Below are positions 43,995 to 54,750 of a stretch of DNA of 64,000 bases, one piece after another (position 1 is the first letter of the stretch; every line of letters begins with the position of its first letter). A program made the translations under genes and the position numbers. This stretch comes from Pachyseris speciosa (Eukaryota; Cnidaria; Anthozoa; Scleractinia; Pachyseridae), in contig JAEMWC010000118.1 in NCBI GenBank assembly GCA_016490735.1, positions 270,001 through 334,000 of the forward strand, read 5' to 3'. A model generated the notes under the pieces. It was given only the letters and a program-made list of their open reading frames with translations. It did no database searches and had not been told where the DNA came from.

Positions 43995-44775
43995 AGACAG
44001 TCACTGACTGCATGTGGCTAGTGCTGAAGCTTTTTCATTTTCACAAGAAAGGGATACGAAACGATTGTCAGTTGTTTGCCATTTGAGCTTCGTCACTTGA
44101 GTCATGCAAGGCAAGCTGTTTACAACCTAGCGCGTATTGCGATATTTGATGAGATTTTTTTTTAGAAATTTACCCGTGTATACAATGCGCAACCGTATAT
44201 AATGCGTACCCTATTTTTGAAGCCAATTTTCCAAAAATAAATAAATAGCAGTATACCTATCCGTTAAATACCGACCATCCGTTCAGAGAAAATTCTCACC
44301 TGATCAAGCCGATGGAGTCACCCTGAGTTATCTACTTGGGAAAGAGAAACTTTTTTGCCGGTGTGAGTAAAGTCATCGGTTTCAAAATAACTCTCATCCG
44401 TTCTAGCTAAAAAGTTTATTTATCTGATTTTAGAAAGCTTTCGATCACTTTTAGGTTGATCACATTGGTCTAGTACCAAAAGATGGGCTTGTTGTATTTC
44501 GTGTGCTGGGAAATTAAAACTATTTTATCTAATAAGAATAGTGTATTTCCGAACATTAAGTGACAGCATGTGAGAATGATCCAGACGCCCGTAGAAGGAA
44601 TACTCTTATACTCATAGGCTCTTTGTGGTTGCTGTGTAAACATTTCGCTTTCATTCACTTACAAAAAGAAGCATCTAAATGTCTTTTCACCCATCCGATG
44701 CTGGCCAAAAGGTATTAAAGAAACAGTTGTGAAGTGATATGTTCAATCAAGCGTAACGTAGCGAGAAAGAAAGAT
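43995..44775. other. No recognised gene
   Basis: Anonymous AT-rich sequence. Confidence 0.35.
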
Positions 44776-45243
44776 ATGAAATCATCTCCTGTGAAATGCG
44801 CCTCTGACAATTTTCATGGTCAAAAGATTTTGAATCTTCGACAGCCTCTGAAAAATATAGCTCATTTATTCCGTCTTCGTTGTGAGCTGCTGTACTTCGC
44901 AGCTTCGAGCAAAGTAATTTTGAACAAACTATACGCTGCGTCACCATATACAAATAAAAGAGTGTGTTGTTTTGTGTTATGCAAATTTTTGGCATCCGCT
45001 CGCAGTTTATCCAGTCGCTTTATTGCGGTTTATCATCCAATTTCATCTTGCCGATTTTCAGGCATATTTACTATTTTACACCCAGTGTCATTGTTCTCTC
45101 TCTGCACTAAATCACTGACTGCAGTCTGTAAAGATGCTAAAACAAGTGTGTCAGGAAAACGGGGGCGGTCCTTTTTGTCAGCAGGGAAATTCTCAGGGGT
45201 AATATATAGTAAACGTGCTAAATCAAACAGGTTGCAATATTAA
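44776..45243 (+). CDS. Orphan open reading frame, 155 codons
   Basis: From ATG 44776 the frame is open to TAA 45241-45243 (upstream extension in frame to 44734). The product would be basic and cysteine/serine-rich (KRVCCFVLCKFLASARSLSS, CKDAKTSVSGKRGRSF). No domain, signal or repeat was recognised. Long for chance in this base composition but with no supporting features; it could equally be the antisense of a lost gene. It ends exactly at the hairpin 45244-45280. Confidence 0.2.
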   Translation: MKSSPVKCASDNFHGQKILNLRQPLKNIAHLFRLRCELLYFAASSKVILNKLYAASPYTNKRVCCFVLCKFLASARSLSSRFIAVYHPISSCRFSGIFTILHPVSLFSLCTKSLTAVCKDAKTSVSGKRGRSFLSAGKFSGVIYSKRAKSNRLQY

Positions 45244-45280
45244 AAACAGGCTGCAATATTTTTAATATTGCAGCCTGTTT
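45244..45280. repeat. 17-bp perfect inverted repeat
   Basis: aaacaggctgcaatatt (45244-45260), ttt, aatattgcagcctgttt (45264-45280). A perfect hairpin; a shorter form of the same motif (aggttgcaatatt) precedes it. Confidence 0.85.
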
Positions 45281-45483
45281 GTTTTATGACGCTTAGTATA
45301 CCGGTATATGGCTCTTTTAAAACGGCCTTGTTTTACGCCAAAAAACACCAATCTTTAAATACTTTAAGGATCCAGCGCCATTTCCTCCAACTGAAGACAC
45401 ATAACTAAAGACAGATCCAACTAAAGACACATCTTTTAAAATTAGCTTTTTATTAGCTCTCTTATTAACTCATATTTTTATTT

Positions 45484-45637
45484 TTATTGCTTTCCGAAAA
45501 TTGTAAATTATTATTATTATTATTATCATTAATTGGACTAGCCATTTATTACTTTAAGATTTCAATGTTGTAATGCGCATTCGATCATATCTTTATTGCA
45601 TGTTAGACTGCGCAATATAAGAAATAAACATTATTAT
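45484..45637 (+). mobile_element. LINE 3' tail with ATT microsatellite
   Basis: An (att)n run, a tail-like sequence with gcgcaatataagaaataaac and a terminal attattattattg suggest the last 150 bases of an L2/CR1-like LINE. No coding part left. Confidence 0.45.
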
Positions 45638-46133
45638 TATTGACTGTTTTCAGCGGCCCAACTTCTTCCAAATTCTTCCAACTTGGTTGTCCTAATAGGC
45701 TTCTCACAAAGCGCTCATCTGAAGCAAAATTAAACACCACACATTACTAATAAAAATGCCATGGCGCGATTCAATTAAATCATGTATTAAAAGCAGGAAA
45801 TTAAACGGGCTAATGAAACTAACCCTCGTTCTCCAAACCACCAGCTTTAGGCGAATCTTCGCCAGTATTTCGAGTTCAGTTTTGTTGTGTTCTAAAAATC
45901 GCCTCTTCATCCTCGTCTGATGTGAAGCCATCGTCGTACACTTCTTTCATGTCTGATCACAACTGAAGGAAAAAGTTACTCTGCACGTGCAAATACCACG
46001 GTATATCTAATTGTCTATTTCCGTATGGTTTGCCGGAAAACAAAGAAGAACAAAGAGATCTATTGAAATTATCATTAGTGGCAGTTGTTCAGCAAACCCA
46101 CTAGTTGGAAAACATCACATGCTCAAAAACAAC

Positions 46134-46164
<31 letters not shown>

Positions 46165-46829
46165 TACAGAAAAAACTATGATAAGTGCAATATATCACAT
46201 ATTGCTGCCGGCCGAAGTAACTATCTAATACTTATTTGCTGGAATTCGAGAACACTTCGTTTACGTGCGCGAATAGAAGTTTTAACGTCTCACCCAACCA
46301 CCCAGCCCACATACAAATGCCAAAGACAGATCATATAAATACCCAGCATTATCTGATCGGAGATTTTATTGGAATCTTCTCTCATTTAGTACAACACTCA
46401 TCTGTTTTCTAATGCAAAGAAATTCATCGGAATAAAGTAAAATAATCGTCGGATAAAGTTTCCCATCAATATAAAGAATAAGTTTAACAGCGAATGCACA
46501 CTCCCAGTGGAGTTTTAATGTTCAACATAAGCATAACATCTCACCGACCGAACAAGAGTCTTTCAATCTGTATTCTTTATGCTACTCTTATTTTGTCCTG
46601 TGGAAAGAATTCTCGCAGACGAACAGCAAGCTACAACCCTGCTGTATCGCTGGACGAAAGGCAAACACAAAAGCGTGCTTTGAGCTGAGCGATTCCACCC
46701 GATGACTGCTGACCCTGATCTCCGAACACTTGCCAAAGATACTCCGAATTACACTCCCACATTCACACTCTCCCACACTCACAAGGCCATAACATAATGG
46801 CTTGGCCTCTTACGAGGCACTAGCCACAA
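45638..46829. other. No recognised gene
   Basis: 1.2 kb of anonymous sequence; short frames on both strands without features. Confidence 0.35.
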
Positions 46830-47532
46830 AAATTAATGGAAGAGAAGAAGATTGAAAAACAAAATGAATTAACGCTTCAAGGGCTTGTTCACTTTCCTGC
46901 GGCATCTTGCAGCTCACCAAGAAAGTTCACTTAACAATTCACCGGCATTAATGGAAGGAACGAGTAGCTCAAACTTGGTGGAAAAAGTTCTTTCGTTGGA
47001 CAAACCATTCACTATTTTGTAGATGCATGTTTTTACTAAAGTGAATCAATGCGTATTTTCATGTGGTTGAAAGCTCGACAACACAGGTAACTTAAATAAA
47101 TTGAAGCTTAGCAATTTGGTTTAGTCATTTTTGTTACTTTTGTTCAGGAAGGAAACTTGTATTTTTGTCTCAACTGGATATAAATAGCAATCTACTCGTT
47201 TTGGACACAAAGAAGTGGCTAGTCGAATTGTTTGTTTGTTGTTTTGCTTGGAAGCGAACGAGTGTTTTTCCTCCACTTGGCTGACTGTACATGTTTTTCG
47301 ATGTCTGTGTTTCTATAGTGTTAAGAACTGAAAGAAACGTTTGCCCTTATGTTATTAACATGTAATTGCAATGAGTCCTCATAAAGTATCACTTATGTTT
47401 TGTGCAACGAGGGCAATTTCAGGAAATTTCTGAAAACACAAGTGATATCAATCCTTAATTTTACTCAGCCTCATGCGATTACCTATCCAAATTATCAGGA
47501 TTGTTTTCCTTTTTCTCTTTTCTACGACATTT
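46830..47532 (+). repeat. Dispersed repeat family R, copy 4 (middle part)
   Basis: Matches 20690-20800 plus 21418-21970 of copy 1 without the solo LTR, and 40720-41330 of copy 2. It stops at tacgacattta (47532), where the Gypsy LTR begins. Confidence 0.8.
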
Positions 47533-47640
47533 AAATTAGGCTCGTGTATTTAAGCTGGTTCGAATATTCAATAAAGTTAGTTCCACACCTCACTGCAGGC
47601 AGCTATATCTTGTCCAGCTCATCTCAACAATATACTACAT
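47533..47640 (+). repeat. Partial LTR (R-U5 end) of the Gypsy-like element
   Basis: A polyadenylation signal followed by a short U5 leading into the primer-binding-site-like word. The LTR's left part is absent, since family R sequence abuts it. Boundaries are approximate. Confidence 0.55.
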
Positions 47641-47652
47641 TTGGCGACAAGG

Positions 47653-48280
47653 ATGGCTTCGTATATTGGTAGAGTCGGTGAGTTCTGCCGGGATAAGGAG
47701 ACATTCTTTGCGTACATGGAGTGCATGGAGATGTTTTATACGGCGAACAACATTGTTGAGACTCCGGGTACAGAACACGTGGCCGCGAATCGACATGTCG
47801 CCGAGCAGAAGAAGGCAATATTTCTTGCTGAAGTCGGTCCGGAAGTTTATTCTGTGTTAAGTAATCTGTTGTCACTGGCGAAACCTAGATACATCTTTGG
47901 CGGATATTGTGCAGAGGCTAAAGAATCATTACGATCCTGCTCCTTTGGAGATTATGGAAAGCTTTCACTTCGGCAGGCGAAATCAACAAACGGATGAGTC
48001 GATTAGTGATTACATCGGGGCCTTAAAAAATTGTCGATCACTGTAACTATGGAGAATTTTTGAACCGAGCATTGAGGGACTGGTTTGTTTCGGTTTAAAC
48101 AATGTGAAAATTCAGAACAAGTTGCTGAACGCATCAAGGTTGACGTTTGACACTGCGTGTAACATTGCCATTTTTATGGAGCTGGCAGAGAGGAATAGCC
48201 CTGAATTTAGACCGAACCATGGTCCAGGGAAGGGGACGACGATTTCAGTTAATAAAGTCAGTATGAGTGACAGAAGGGAA
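47653..48280 (+). pseudogene. Gypsy-like gag (capsid part)
   Basis: ATG 47653 starts MASYIGRVGEF; the capsid-like region contains YMECMEMFYTANN, AIFLAEVGPEVYSVL, then after breaks (about 47888, 48040) FHFGRRNQQTDESISDYIGA and TACNIAIFMELAERN. This is the standard retrotransposon gag pattern (F..R.Q...E....Y...L). At least three frame breaks. The zinc knuckles lie in the next frame. Confidence 0.75.
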
Positions 48281-50504
48281 TAGCAGGCAGCCAGATGCAA
48301 AGTGCTCACGATGCAATGGCAACCACTCGTTCAGGTCTTGCAGATTTAAGAGCGCAAGGTGCTATAGGTGTCAGCAGGTCGGACACATCGCTTCTGCATG
48401 TAAGAATGGCAAGGGAAGAGTTCAGAATTTGGCAGTCGACAATCAGACCCAAGATGAAGATGAAATTCAGAGTTCAGACGATGAGTTGGAAATTTTTGGG
48501 TTCTATGCTACGAACAGTGGCAGAGCGAGTAAGGGCTACCTTGCTGAGGTGGAGATTAATGGTGAGAGTATCGACATGGAGGTTGACACGGCAGCTGATT
48601 TTTCTATCATGAGTAGAAATACTTACGTCAAGAGGTTCAAATCTTTTCCACTTCAGAACACTGACGTGAAGCTCAAGACATACTCTGGTGAAACATTAAG
48701 GATGTGTGGTCAGATGCTGTGTAAGGTTGTTTACAGCGGACAAGAATACATGCATTCTTCCGATGATCGTAGCTGAGAACGAGGGCAAGCCAACTTTGCT
48801 GGGCCGGAATTGGTTGGAAAAACTCAAGGTCAATTGGAATGAGGTTTTCAGTTTGAACGGAACGTTGAGGAATGAGGGGTTAGACTTCATTCTTAACAAG
48901 CATTCCGATCTGTTTAGAGAAGGATTTGATGGTATGAAGGGAATAGAAGCGCACATCCGTGTATGTGAGGGAGCAAGTCCAATTTACTTCAAGTCGTGCC
49001 CTGTCCCGTATGCATTGAGGGAGGCTGTGGAGGCAGAGCTTAACAAGCTAGAGGAAAATGGAGTTATCGTCAAGATTAACCGCAGCAATTGGGCGAGCCC
49101 TATTGTTGTTGTGCCGAAGGCTGACGGATTGCTCAGAATATGCGGCGATTACAAAGTAACCATTAATCAAGTGGTTGATGATGAACAGTATCCTCTCCCA
49201 ACAGCACAGGACCTGTACTCCACACTGGCTGGATCCAAGGTATTCAGGAAACTTGACCTCACATGCTTATGCGCAAATGAGTGTTGATGAAGCGAGCCAA
49301 AAGTACCTGTGTATTAACACTCATAAGGGACTGTATGCGTATACAAATTGCCCTACGGTGTCAAGTCCGCGCCAAAGATTTTTCAGGCAACCATGGATAA
49401 AATCCTGCAAGGTGTGGAGAAGTGCGTATGTAATCAAGATGACATTCTTGTCGGTGGTGTTGATACGGAGGAAAACTTGGAAATCGTGGAAGAAGTGTTA
49501 GAGAGACTGCAGAAGTACAATGTGCAGCTAAACCTGAGAAAGTGTGTTTTCCTGAAGAAGCAAGTTGTGTATCTTGGCTTGCGAGTGGATGGTGATGGGT
49601 TGCATCCGGTTCAGGAGAAGATTGATGCCATAAAGAATGCCCCACCACCGAAAGATGTGAGTGAGTTGCAGTCGTTTCTGGGAATGGTACAGTATTACTC
49701 ACGTTTCCTACCGGGGTTGGCCACAACTCTTGCACCATTGCATCAGTTACTGAAGGATGTAAAGTGGAGGTGGACACTGGTGTAGAACAGAGAGCTTATG
49801 AAAAGTGTAAGGCAGGCCTGAGCAGTGATTCACTACTTGTCCATTATGATGCCAAACGTGACCTTCGACTGGCGTGTGACACTTGGAGCAGTTATCAGTT
49901 ACATGATGGATGATGGGCAGGAACAACCAATTGCATTTGCGTCTAGAACATTGAGTGCCAGTGAGAAGAATCATGCTCAAGTTGAAAAGGAAGCCTTGTC
50001 TTTGGTGTCTGGGGTGAAAGGTTTTCACCAGTTTTTGTATGGGCGCAGATTTACTCTTGTTACTGACCACAACCCTTTGATTTTGGGTCCGAAGTCCGCT
50101 GTTCCAACTCTTGCTAGAGCGCGTATGCAGAGATGGGCACTTGTGCTATCAGCATATGACTATGATCTTGTGCATCGTAGGTCAGTGGAACATTTGAATG
50201 CTGACGCGTTGTCGAGATTGCCGTGCGAGGATTCAAGCATTGCCATGGAGGGTGAAGTTTACACTCTTGGAGCGGTACGGGAAGACTTCCCAATCATGGC
50301 CGTGGACATTGCACAGGCAACCCTCAAGGATCCATTGCTGTACAAGGTGCATCAGTATACCATGAATGGTTGGCCTGAGACCTGTGATGATGTGGAGCTG
50401 AAGCCGTTCCATAACAGGAGATATGAGTTGTCATGTGAACAAGGTTGTGTCCTCTGGGGAATTCGGGTGGTCGTTCCGGCGGTTAATAAAATCAGTAAGG
50501 TTCT
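48281..50504 (+). pseudogene. Gypsy-like pol: zinc knuckles, protease, RT, RNase H, start of integrase
   Basis: Two zinc knuckles (CSRCNGNHSFRSC; CYRCQQVGHIASAC) are followed by a protease motif MEVDTAADFSIM (Asp-Thr-Ala in place of the usual DTGA/DSGA). The RT starts with ASPIVVVPKADG and VFRKLDLT; a frameshift lies near 49257. The catalytic motif C, normally (Y/F)xDD, reads NQDDILV (about 49434-49454). RNase H reads ASRTLSASEKNHAQVEKEAL, TDHNPL and HLNADALSRLP. An integrase-zinc-like start (LKPFHNRRYELS...VLHRL) stops at about 50516 in the MITE. Breaks also near 48770 and 49785. Confidence 0.85.
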
Positions 50505-50788
50505 CCACAGGCTAGAAATTCAGTTGTTGTAATCAACAACTAAAATTTCATTCACAACTAAAAAGCACAGATTAGTGTGCGAAGCAATTTGTCGGCAACG
50601 TAACCCTAAATAATTTCTTTAAACAACTAAACAATTTCCCTTTTCGACAAGGAAAACTGCTTAGTTGTCAACAACATAACAATTAAGTGTTTAGTTGTAT
50701 ACAACATACTTCACACTACTTTTTAGTTGTCAAAAAAATGTTAGTGGTTGATCACTAAATCTAGTCAACAACTAAATTTCTACTGTGG
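50505..50788. mobile_element. MITE truncating the Gypsy-like pol
   Basis: Inverted ends ccacag(gc)tagaaatt.agttgttg and its reverse complement caacaactaaatttctactgtgg. The interior repeats ttagttgt/acaactaa in both orientations, forming a strong fold-back. No clear target duplication was found. The Gypsy reading frame does not resume on the right, so the insertion was accompanied by loss, or it lies at an older break. Confidence 0.7.
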
Positions 50789-51154
50789 AGGCCCTAAGAC
50801 ATAAGTCCTGGTGAGGACATGCCTAACTAAATACAACTATACACATACATTGAATCAATATAAATAAAGTACAACAATGAATAGAAGTACAGTAGCTAAG
50901 ATTGCTCACATCACTAATCAAACACAAGAGCCCCTTTTTCTTTATATGACAATTGTCCATTTGGTGTGTTCAAGGTTTGTAACTACCAGAACTATTTTAG
51001 TCAGAATGGTGATGTGAAAAAGTCAGCAATAATTAAATCTCATTTACCTGCACTTGTTGATTGATTCTAGCCTGTCTTTCTACTGCATCCTCTTCCACCA
51101 CCAATAATTGGTGGTGCAAGAGGTCGTGGGAGAGGACAATAATTGTCTACACTC
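50789..51154. other. No recognised gene
   Basis: Anonymous; includes the small palindrome caccaccaataattggtggtg near 51097-51117. Confidence 0.4.
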
Positions 51155-51800
51155 AGTAAAATTCTTGACAAAGCTGTGCATTCACAATTGTACCTGTCCA
51201 TTACTTAGTTACTAACAACCTACTCACAAGGAAGCAGTTTGGATTCAGGAAGGGGCTTTCTACTGTATCTGCATTTACATCTTTTGCTGTTGAAGTCTTA
51301 TTAAATATGGACCAACGTAAATTATATGAGGCTGTGTTGACCAAGGCCTTCAACACCGTGGACCATGGTATTCTGTTACGTAAGCTTTCAGAGATTGGCT
51401 TAGAGCGCTTTTCAATTGAGTGTTGTAAAACCAAAACCAAAGCAATTAGAGCGCTTTTCAATTGAGTGTCGTAAAACCAAAACCAAAACCAAAGCAATTA
51501 CTCTGACCAATCACAACAGAAGTAAGAAAGTGCAATGAACCAATCAGAATACGAAGCAATTACATGTAGCCGGTGCAAAGCGCGGGAAAATATGCATGTG
51601 CAAATCACAATTGGTTTTGGTTTTGTTTCTCACTGGTTAAGAAAGTGGCACGAGTTTTCCTGGCCAATCACAGAGCAAAGCAATGCAAAACCAAAGCAAA
51701 ACATGAATTACTTTCGACACTCAATCAAAAACCGCTCTATGTGAGAACTCGCTTCAGTGGTTTCGCTCATACATCACTGACAGGAAACAGTGCACATGTT
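51155..51800 (+). pseudogene. LINE RT fragment (jockey/CR1-like) split by a MITE
   Basis: ILDKAVHSQLY, then QFGFRKGLSTVSAFTSFAVE and VLTKAFNTVDHGILLRKLSE are RT motifs 2 to A of jockey/CR1-like LINEs; the usual motif A Asp reads within TKAFNTVDH, altered from the common (L)DLSKAFDTVDH. The frame is cut after EIGL at 51400 by the MITE and resumes at 51740 with CENSLQWFRSYITDRKQ in the same frame once the MITE and one TA are ignored. After about 51800 it passes into Penelope sequence. Confidence 0.75.
51403..51737. mobile_element. TA-flanked MITE inserted in a LINE RT
   Basis: Inverted ends gagcgcttttcaattgagtg and cactcaatcaaaaaccgctc, flanked by TA at 51401-51402 and 51738-51739: a Tc1/mariner-type insertion. 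The first 46 bases are duplicated (51403 and again from 51449, each preceded by TA). Interior rich in aaaccaaaacc. Confidence 0.88.
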
Positions 51801-51819
51801 GTGGGAAGGAGTTGTCTGA

Positions 51820-52165
51820 CAAGTTGCCAGGTAATATGCATGGATTCCTGTTCAACAGATTGTTTCCAGATTCTGGACTATGCAGCTACTAAATATCAAG
51901 TGAGGCTTATGGAATCCATGCATATCAAATGGAAGAAACCCACTCTCAATCAACAGGTGAAACACATAAACCTGACACTCTCCCTGTAAGTCGCTCTATG
52001 TCTATTGTTTAAACTATTTAGCATGCAATATTGTAAACACAATGTAACGAACCTTGTAATTTCATGCATTATAAATTCAACAGCGATTTCAAAACTGTAC
52101 ACTGATGATGACGGATGCACCATCGAAACATGTCTGAAAATTAAAGAAAGTTGTATTGTTTCTAC
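51820..52165 (+). mobile_element. Penelope-like element, C-terminus and 3' UTR
   Basis: CFQILDYAATKYQVRLMESM followed by HIKWKKPTLNQQVKHINLTL ends at TAA 51987-51989; this is the conserved end of a Penelope subfamily (R.ESMHI.W.KP.LN.Q.KH.NLTLSL). The 3' region shares catgtctgaaa.attaaagaaag with 25975-25998. Confidence 0.75.
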
Positions 52166-52507
52166 GACTATCAATTGAAGGTTTGCTTTGAAAACATCTT
52201 TCGAGCTTTCGTGCAGTTTCCCACAGCCTGTCACTTTTTTTTGCATGAAAGGTGACTCAAGTCACGTGTGCTGTGAAGATGACTGAGCTTCTTTTAAATC
52301 CTTCTGTGCTGTGGTGTGTATTGGACACTTGCGCTGGGAAAATTGCAACACGAAGACTTAAAAAAAAGAACAAGAAGAAGAAGAAAAAAAAGAACAGCCA
52401 AATCCCAGACTTGTCGCCTTTCAGGCACGAGTAATAAACTTTTGGTAGAGAGGAGTCTGAGATGTAAAAAGCCAGTATATCAACAAATATGGGTAAATTA
52501 ACATCAG

Positions 52508-52572
52508 TCACCGGTGTAGTGTAATGGATAGAGTGCTTCTGATCCAGAGGTTGATGGTTCAATCTTCGGTTT
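52508..52572 (+). ncRNA. tRNA-like SINE head (pol III box A and B)
   Basis: tgtagtgtaatggatagagt resembles a box A and gatggttcaatctt a box B, spaced as in tRNA genes. The cloverleaf is imperfect, so this is a tRNA-derived SINE head or a tRNA pseudogene rather than a functional tRNA. Confidence 0.5.
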
Positions 52573-53305
52573 AAGTTCAATTAGTTCAATCCTTAGTTGT
52601 GAAATGTGTAGTTGGATATATTATTTGTTCTTTTTGTAACCCCCAAAATTTACATACCAATTTTTTTTTTCAACCACACCCACAAAATAAAATGGTAATG
52701 GTAATGTATTTATATGCCGCTCATATCACATAATCTCACGACAGTTGATAAGAACATTTACCAGTTAAAAAAATAATAACTGGTTTGAAAAAAGTAAAAT
52801 CGTTTGAAAAAAAAATTGGAACCAGAATAAACTTTGAACCTCAACATACACAAATGCATTACCTGTGTTACCCTTTCCCTGCTGAAACTCGTCTAGTAGA
52901 GCTGGCAATAGGGTGCTACAGCTGAAGGTGAATCCATGCAAAAATACCAACATTACAAATCACTCTAGAAAACCCACAACCAGCAACCATACTGTCGAGT
53001 GGAGAGATCTTTTCTTGTTTGTCCCTTGATTCGCTGCTGTGGAAAGATATTTTTGTTGGTCATTTTATCTTCAGGTAATTGTAACAGAACACATGAACAA
53101 ATAAGTGAACACCAGATCACTAATCATTATTATTATTAAAAACTTGAATGGACATTCTCTGGCTAAAAATATTAAAAGTTGTGAGCTTTCAACCACTAGA
53201 ACTGTGGTCTTCAACGGGCAAAAAGATGAATGAAGTAAAAATTCAGAGAATATATGGTGAGATAAAAATTATAACAATAGAGTAAAATTAGGGATAAAAA
53301 TGTGA
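52573..53305. other. No gene; repeat tails and Penelope 3' UTR
   Basis: Contains a (ggtaat)n tail shared with the short insert at 37625 (52692-52745) and, from about 53150, the probable 3' UTR of the minus-strand Penelope-like element. Confidence 0.4.
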
Positions 53306-54197
53306 TTAAGAATTTTTGTTAAAAAGTATGCGATATTGTCCTGGAAGTTGGCAAGAGTTATTGTCCGCATTAGGCGTGATCGAGGTGTGCCAAGATTCTA
53401 GAAATTTCCTGATGCGGAAATTTCCTTTGTCAATGATCGATGCATTGTCAAAGTCAATAATGTGGTTGTGAGACCAAGCATGATTGCCAATTCTGAAGCC
53501 TTTGGTTGCTGTCTTCATATTCCTAATATGTTTTTTCCTCATGGGAAAGGATCTGCCTGTTTCGCCAATGTAATTCCAAGAACAGTTGCCACAGGGGATT
53601 TTGTAGACAACCTCAGGTTGTGAAGCTAATGGGGGTCATGACCTAGGAATCGGGAACTCTTGTTGGAGCGTTTTTAATGGCCTGTTGACAACGTTAATAT
53701 CATGTTTTTTTAACAAACGTGTTAAGGGTGTGGTGACACCTTTGATGTACAGAAGGGACGCAAAGGAGTTGTACGGCTTGAGCGGTTCCACTAATTTGAA
53801 AAGCATATCAACTAATTCTTCGGGGGAACGAATCATGGAAGATCGGGTTCTTCTTGTCTTGATATTGTGAATAAATTTAGAAGGATAGCCGTTGGACTGT
53901 AGGGCTGAGTAGACTTTGTCAAGTTCTCTATTTCTTCCTTCAGTGGTATTAGGGAGGTTTAGAGCTCTGTGTAAAAGGGTTGCCACGGTGCTTTCTTTGT
54001 GTTTAATGTCATGGTGGGAGTTATAAAATCTAAGTATCTGTCGGTATGTGTTGGTTTCCTGTAAACATTGACATAGATGGTGTCATTATGACGAGATACT
54101 AAAGTGTCAAGAAATGGATTCTGGCCATTTTTCTCATGTTCAACAGTAAAGGAAATGTGAGGATCCAAACTGTTGAGTGTGTTGTGGAAGGCTGGGC

Positions 54198-54246
<49 letters not shown>

Positions 54247-54484
54247 GTGCAAAAGCTATCATCAACATAGCGTTTCCACACTTTTGGGGCAACAGCTGAG
54301 GCAGAAATTGCTGATTCTTCAATCTCTTCCATGCATAGATTAGCAACGACAGGGCTAACGGAGCTACCCATGGTGCAGCCGTGAATTTGTTTATAGATTT
54401 TGTCATTAAACATGAAATAATTGTTGGACAGAACAAAGTTTAGTAGAGAACTAATATCTTCAATGTCTAATTTAGTCCTTTTTC

Positions 54485-54486
<2 letters not shown>
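53306..54486 (-). pseudogene. Penelope-like RT and GIY-YIG endonuclease, interrupted by ATT microsatellite
   Basis: Reading on the minus strand from 54486: TKLDIEDISSLLNFVLSNNY, FNDKIYKQIHGCTMGSSVSP, the catalytic KRYVDDSF (YVDD), then an ATT/AAT run, HISFTVEHEKNGQNPFLDTL, VYRKPTHTDRYLDF, a break near 53985, ELDKVYSALQSNGYPSKFIH and, after a single TGA at 53636-53638, VVYKIPCGNCSWNYIGETGR, the GIY-YIG nuclease with its ETGR turn. The frame from 53986 to 53306 is otherwise open. This is the best preserved Penelope copy of the window. The RT N-terminus is missing beyond the second microsatellite. Confidence 0.85.
54198..54246. repeat. (ATT)16 microsatellite inside the Penelope RT
   Basis: An uninterrupted att run seven codons after the YVDD motif; it reads as poly-Ile or poly-Asn in the frames crossing it. 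Confidence 0.95.
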
Positions 54487-54515
<29 letters not shown>

Positions 54516-54590
54516 TATTATTATTATTATTCTATTTGTAATTTATTCTGTGTGGCAAGAAGATGATATTATTATTATTATTATTCCTCC
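54485..54590. repeat. ATT microsatellite complex at the 5' edge of the Penelope fragment
   Basis: Two att runs (about 54485-54531 and 54569-54586) around a short unique piece. The Penelope RT frame ends here. Confidence 0.9.
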
Positions 54591-54750
54591 ACAAAGCTGT
54601 TTGCCATGATGCCTGCAGCCAGTCCCTTCGACGCATTCCTTTCCTCCATGTGCGAGAAAGTATACAGTTAGTTGCCCTATTTCCGGACACTTTTTGCAAA
54701 AATGTAATCTTACCTCAAAACAGCACTAACAAGCTAAATCTTAGCCACTA
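54591..54750. other. Spacer with a MITE-end-like word
   Basis: tacagttagttgccctattt then ccggacactt (54661-54690) recurs inverted at 59727-59756; probably one end of an otherwise lost repeat. Confidence 0.5.

Larger units (their letters stand above)
47533..50504 (+). mobile_element. Ty3/Gypsy-like retrotransposon remnant (LTR end, gag, partial pol)
   Basis: The left part carries an LTR end with AATAAAG (47569-47575) and, directly before gag, ttggcgacaaggatgg (47641-47656), the primer-binding-site-like word common in invertebrate Gypsy elements. Gag, protease, RT and RNase H follow; the integrase is cut just after its start at about 50504 by a MITE. No 3' LTR was found. Several frameshifts: dead copy. 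Confidence 0.85.

Noticed and set aside
49361..49777. 138-codon minus-strand open frame
   Set aside because: Antisense shadow of the Gypsy-like RT.
50505..50788. hAT-type MITE with 8-bp target duplication
   Set aside because: The bases outside the inverted ends do not match over 8 positions, so the superfamily was left open.
52360..52400. Lysine-rich coding stretch
   Set aside because: It is a purine-rich low-complexity run (aag/aaa units) rather than a protein segment.
52508..52572. Functional tRNA gene
   Set aside because: Boxes A and B are present but the acceptor and anticodon stems do not pair well by eye and there is no terminator T run right after it; more likely a SINE head.
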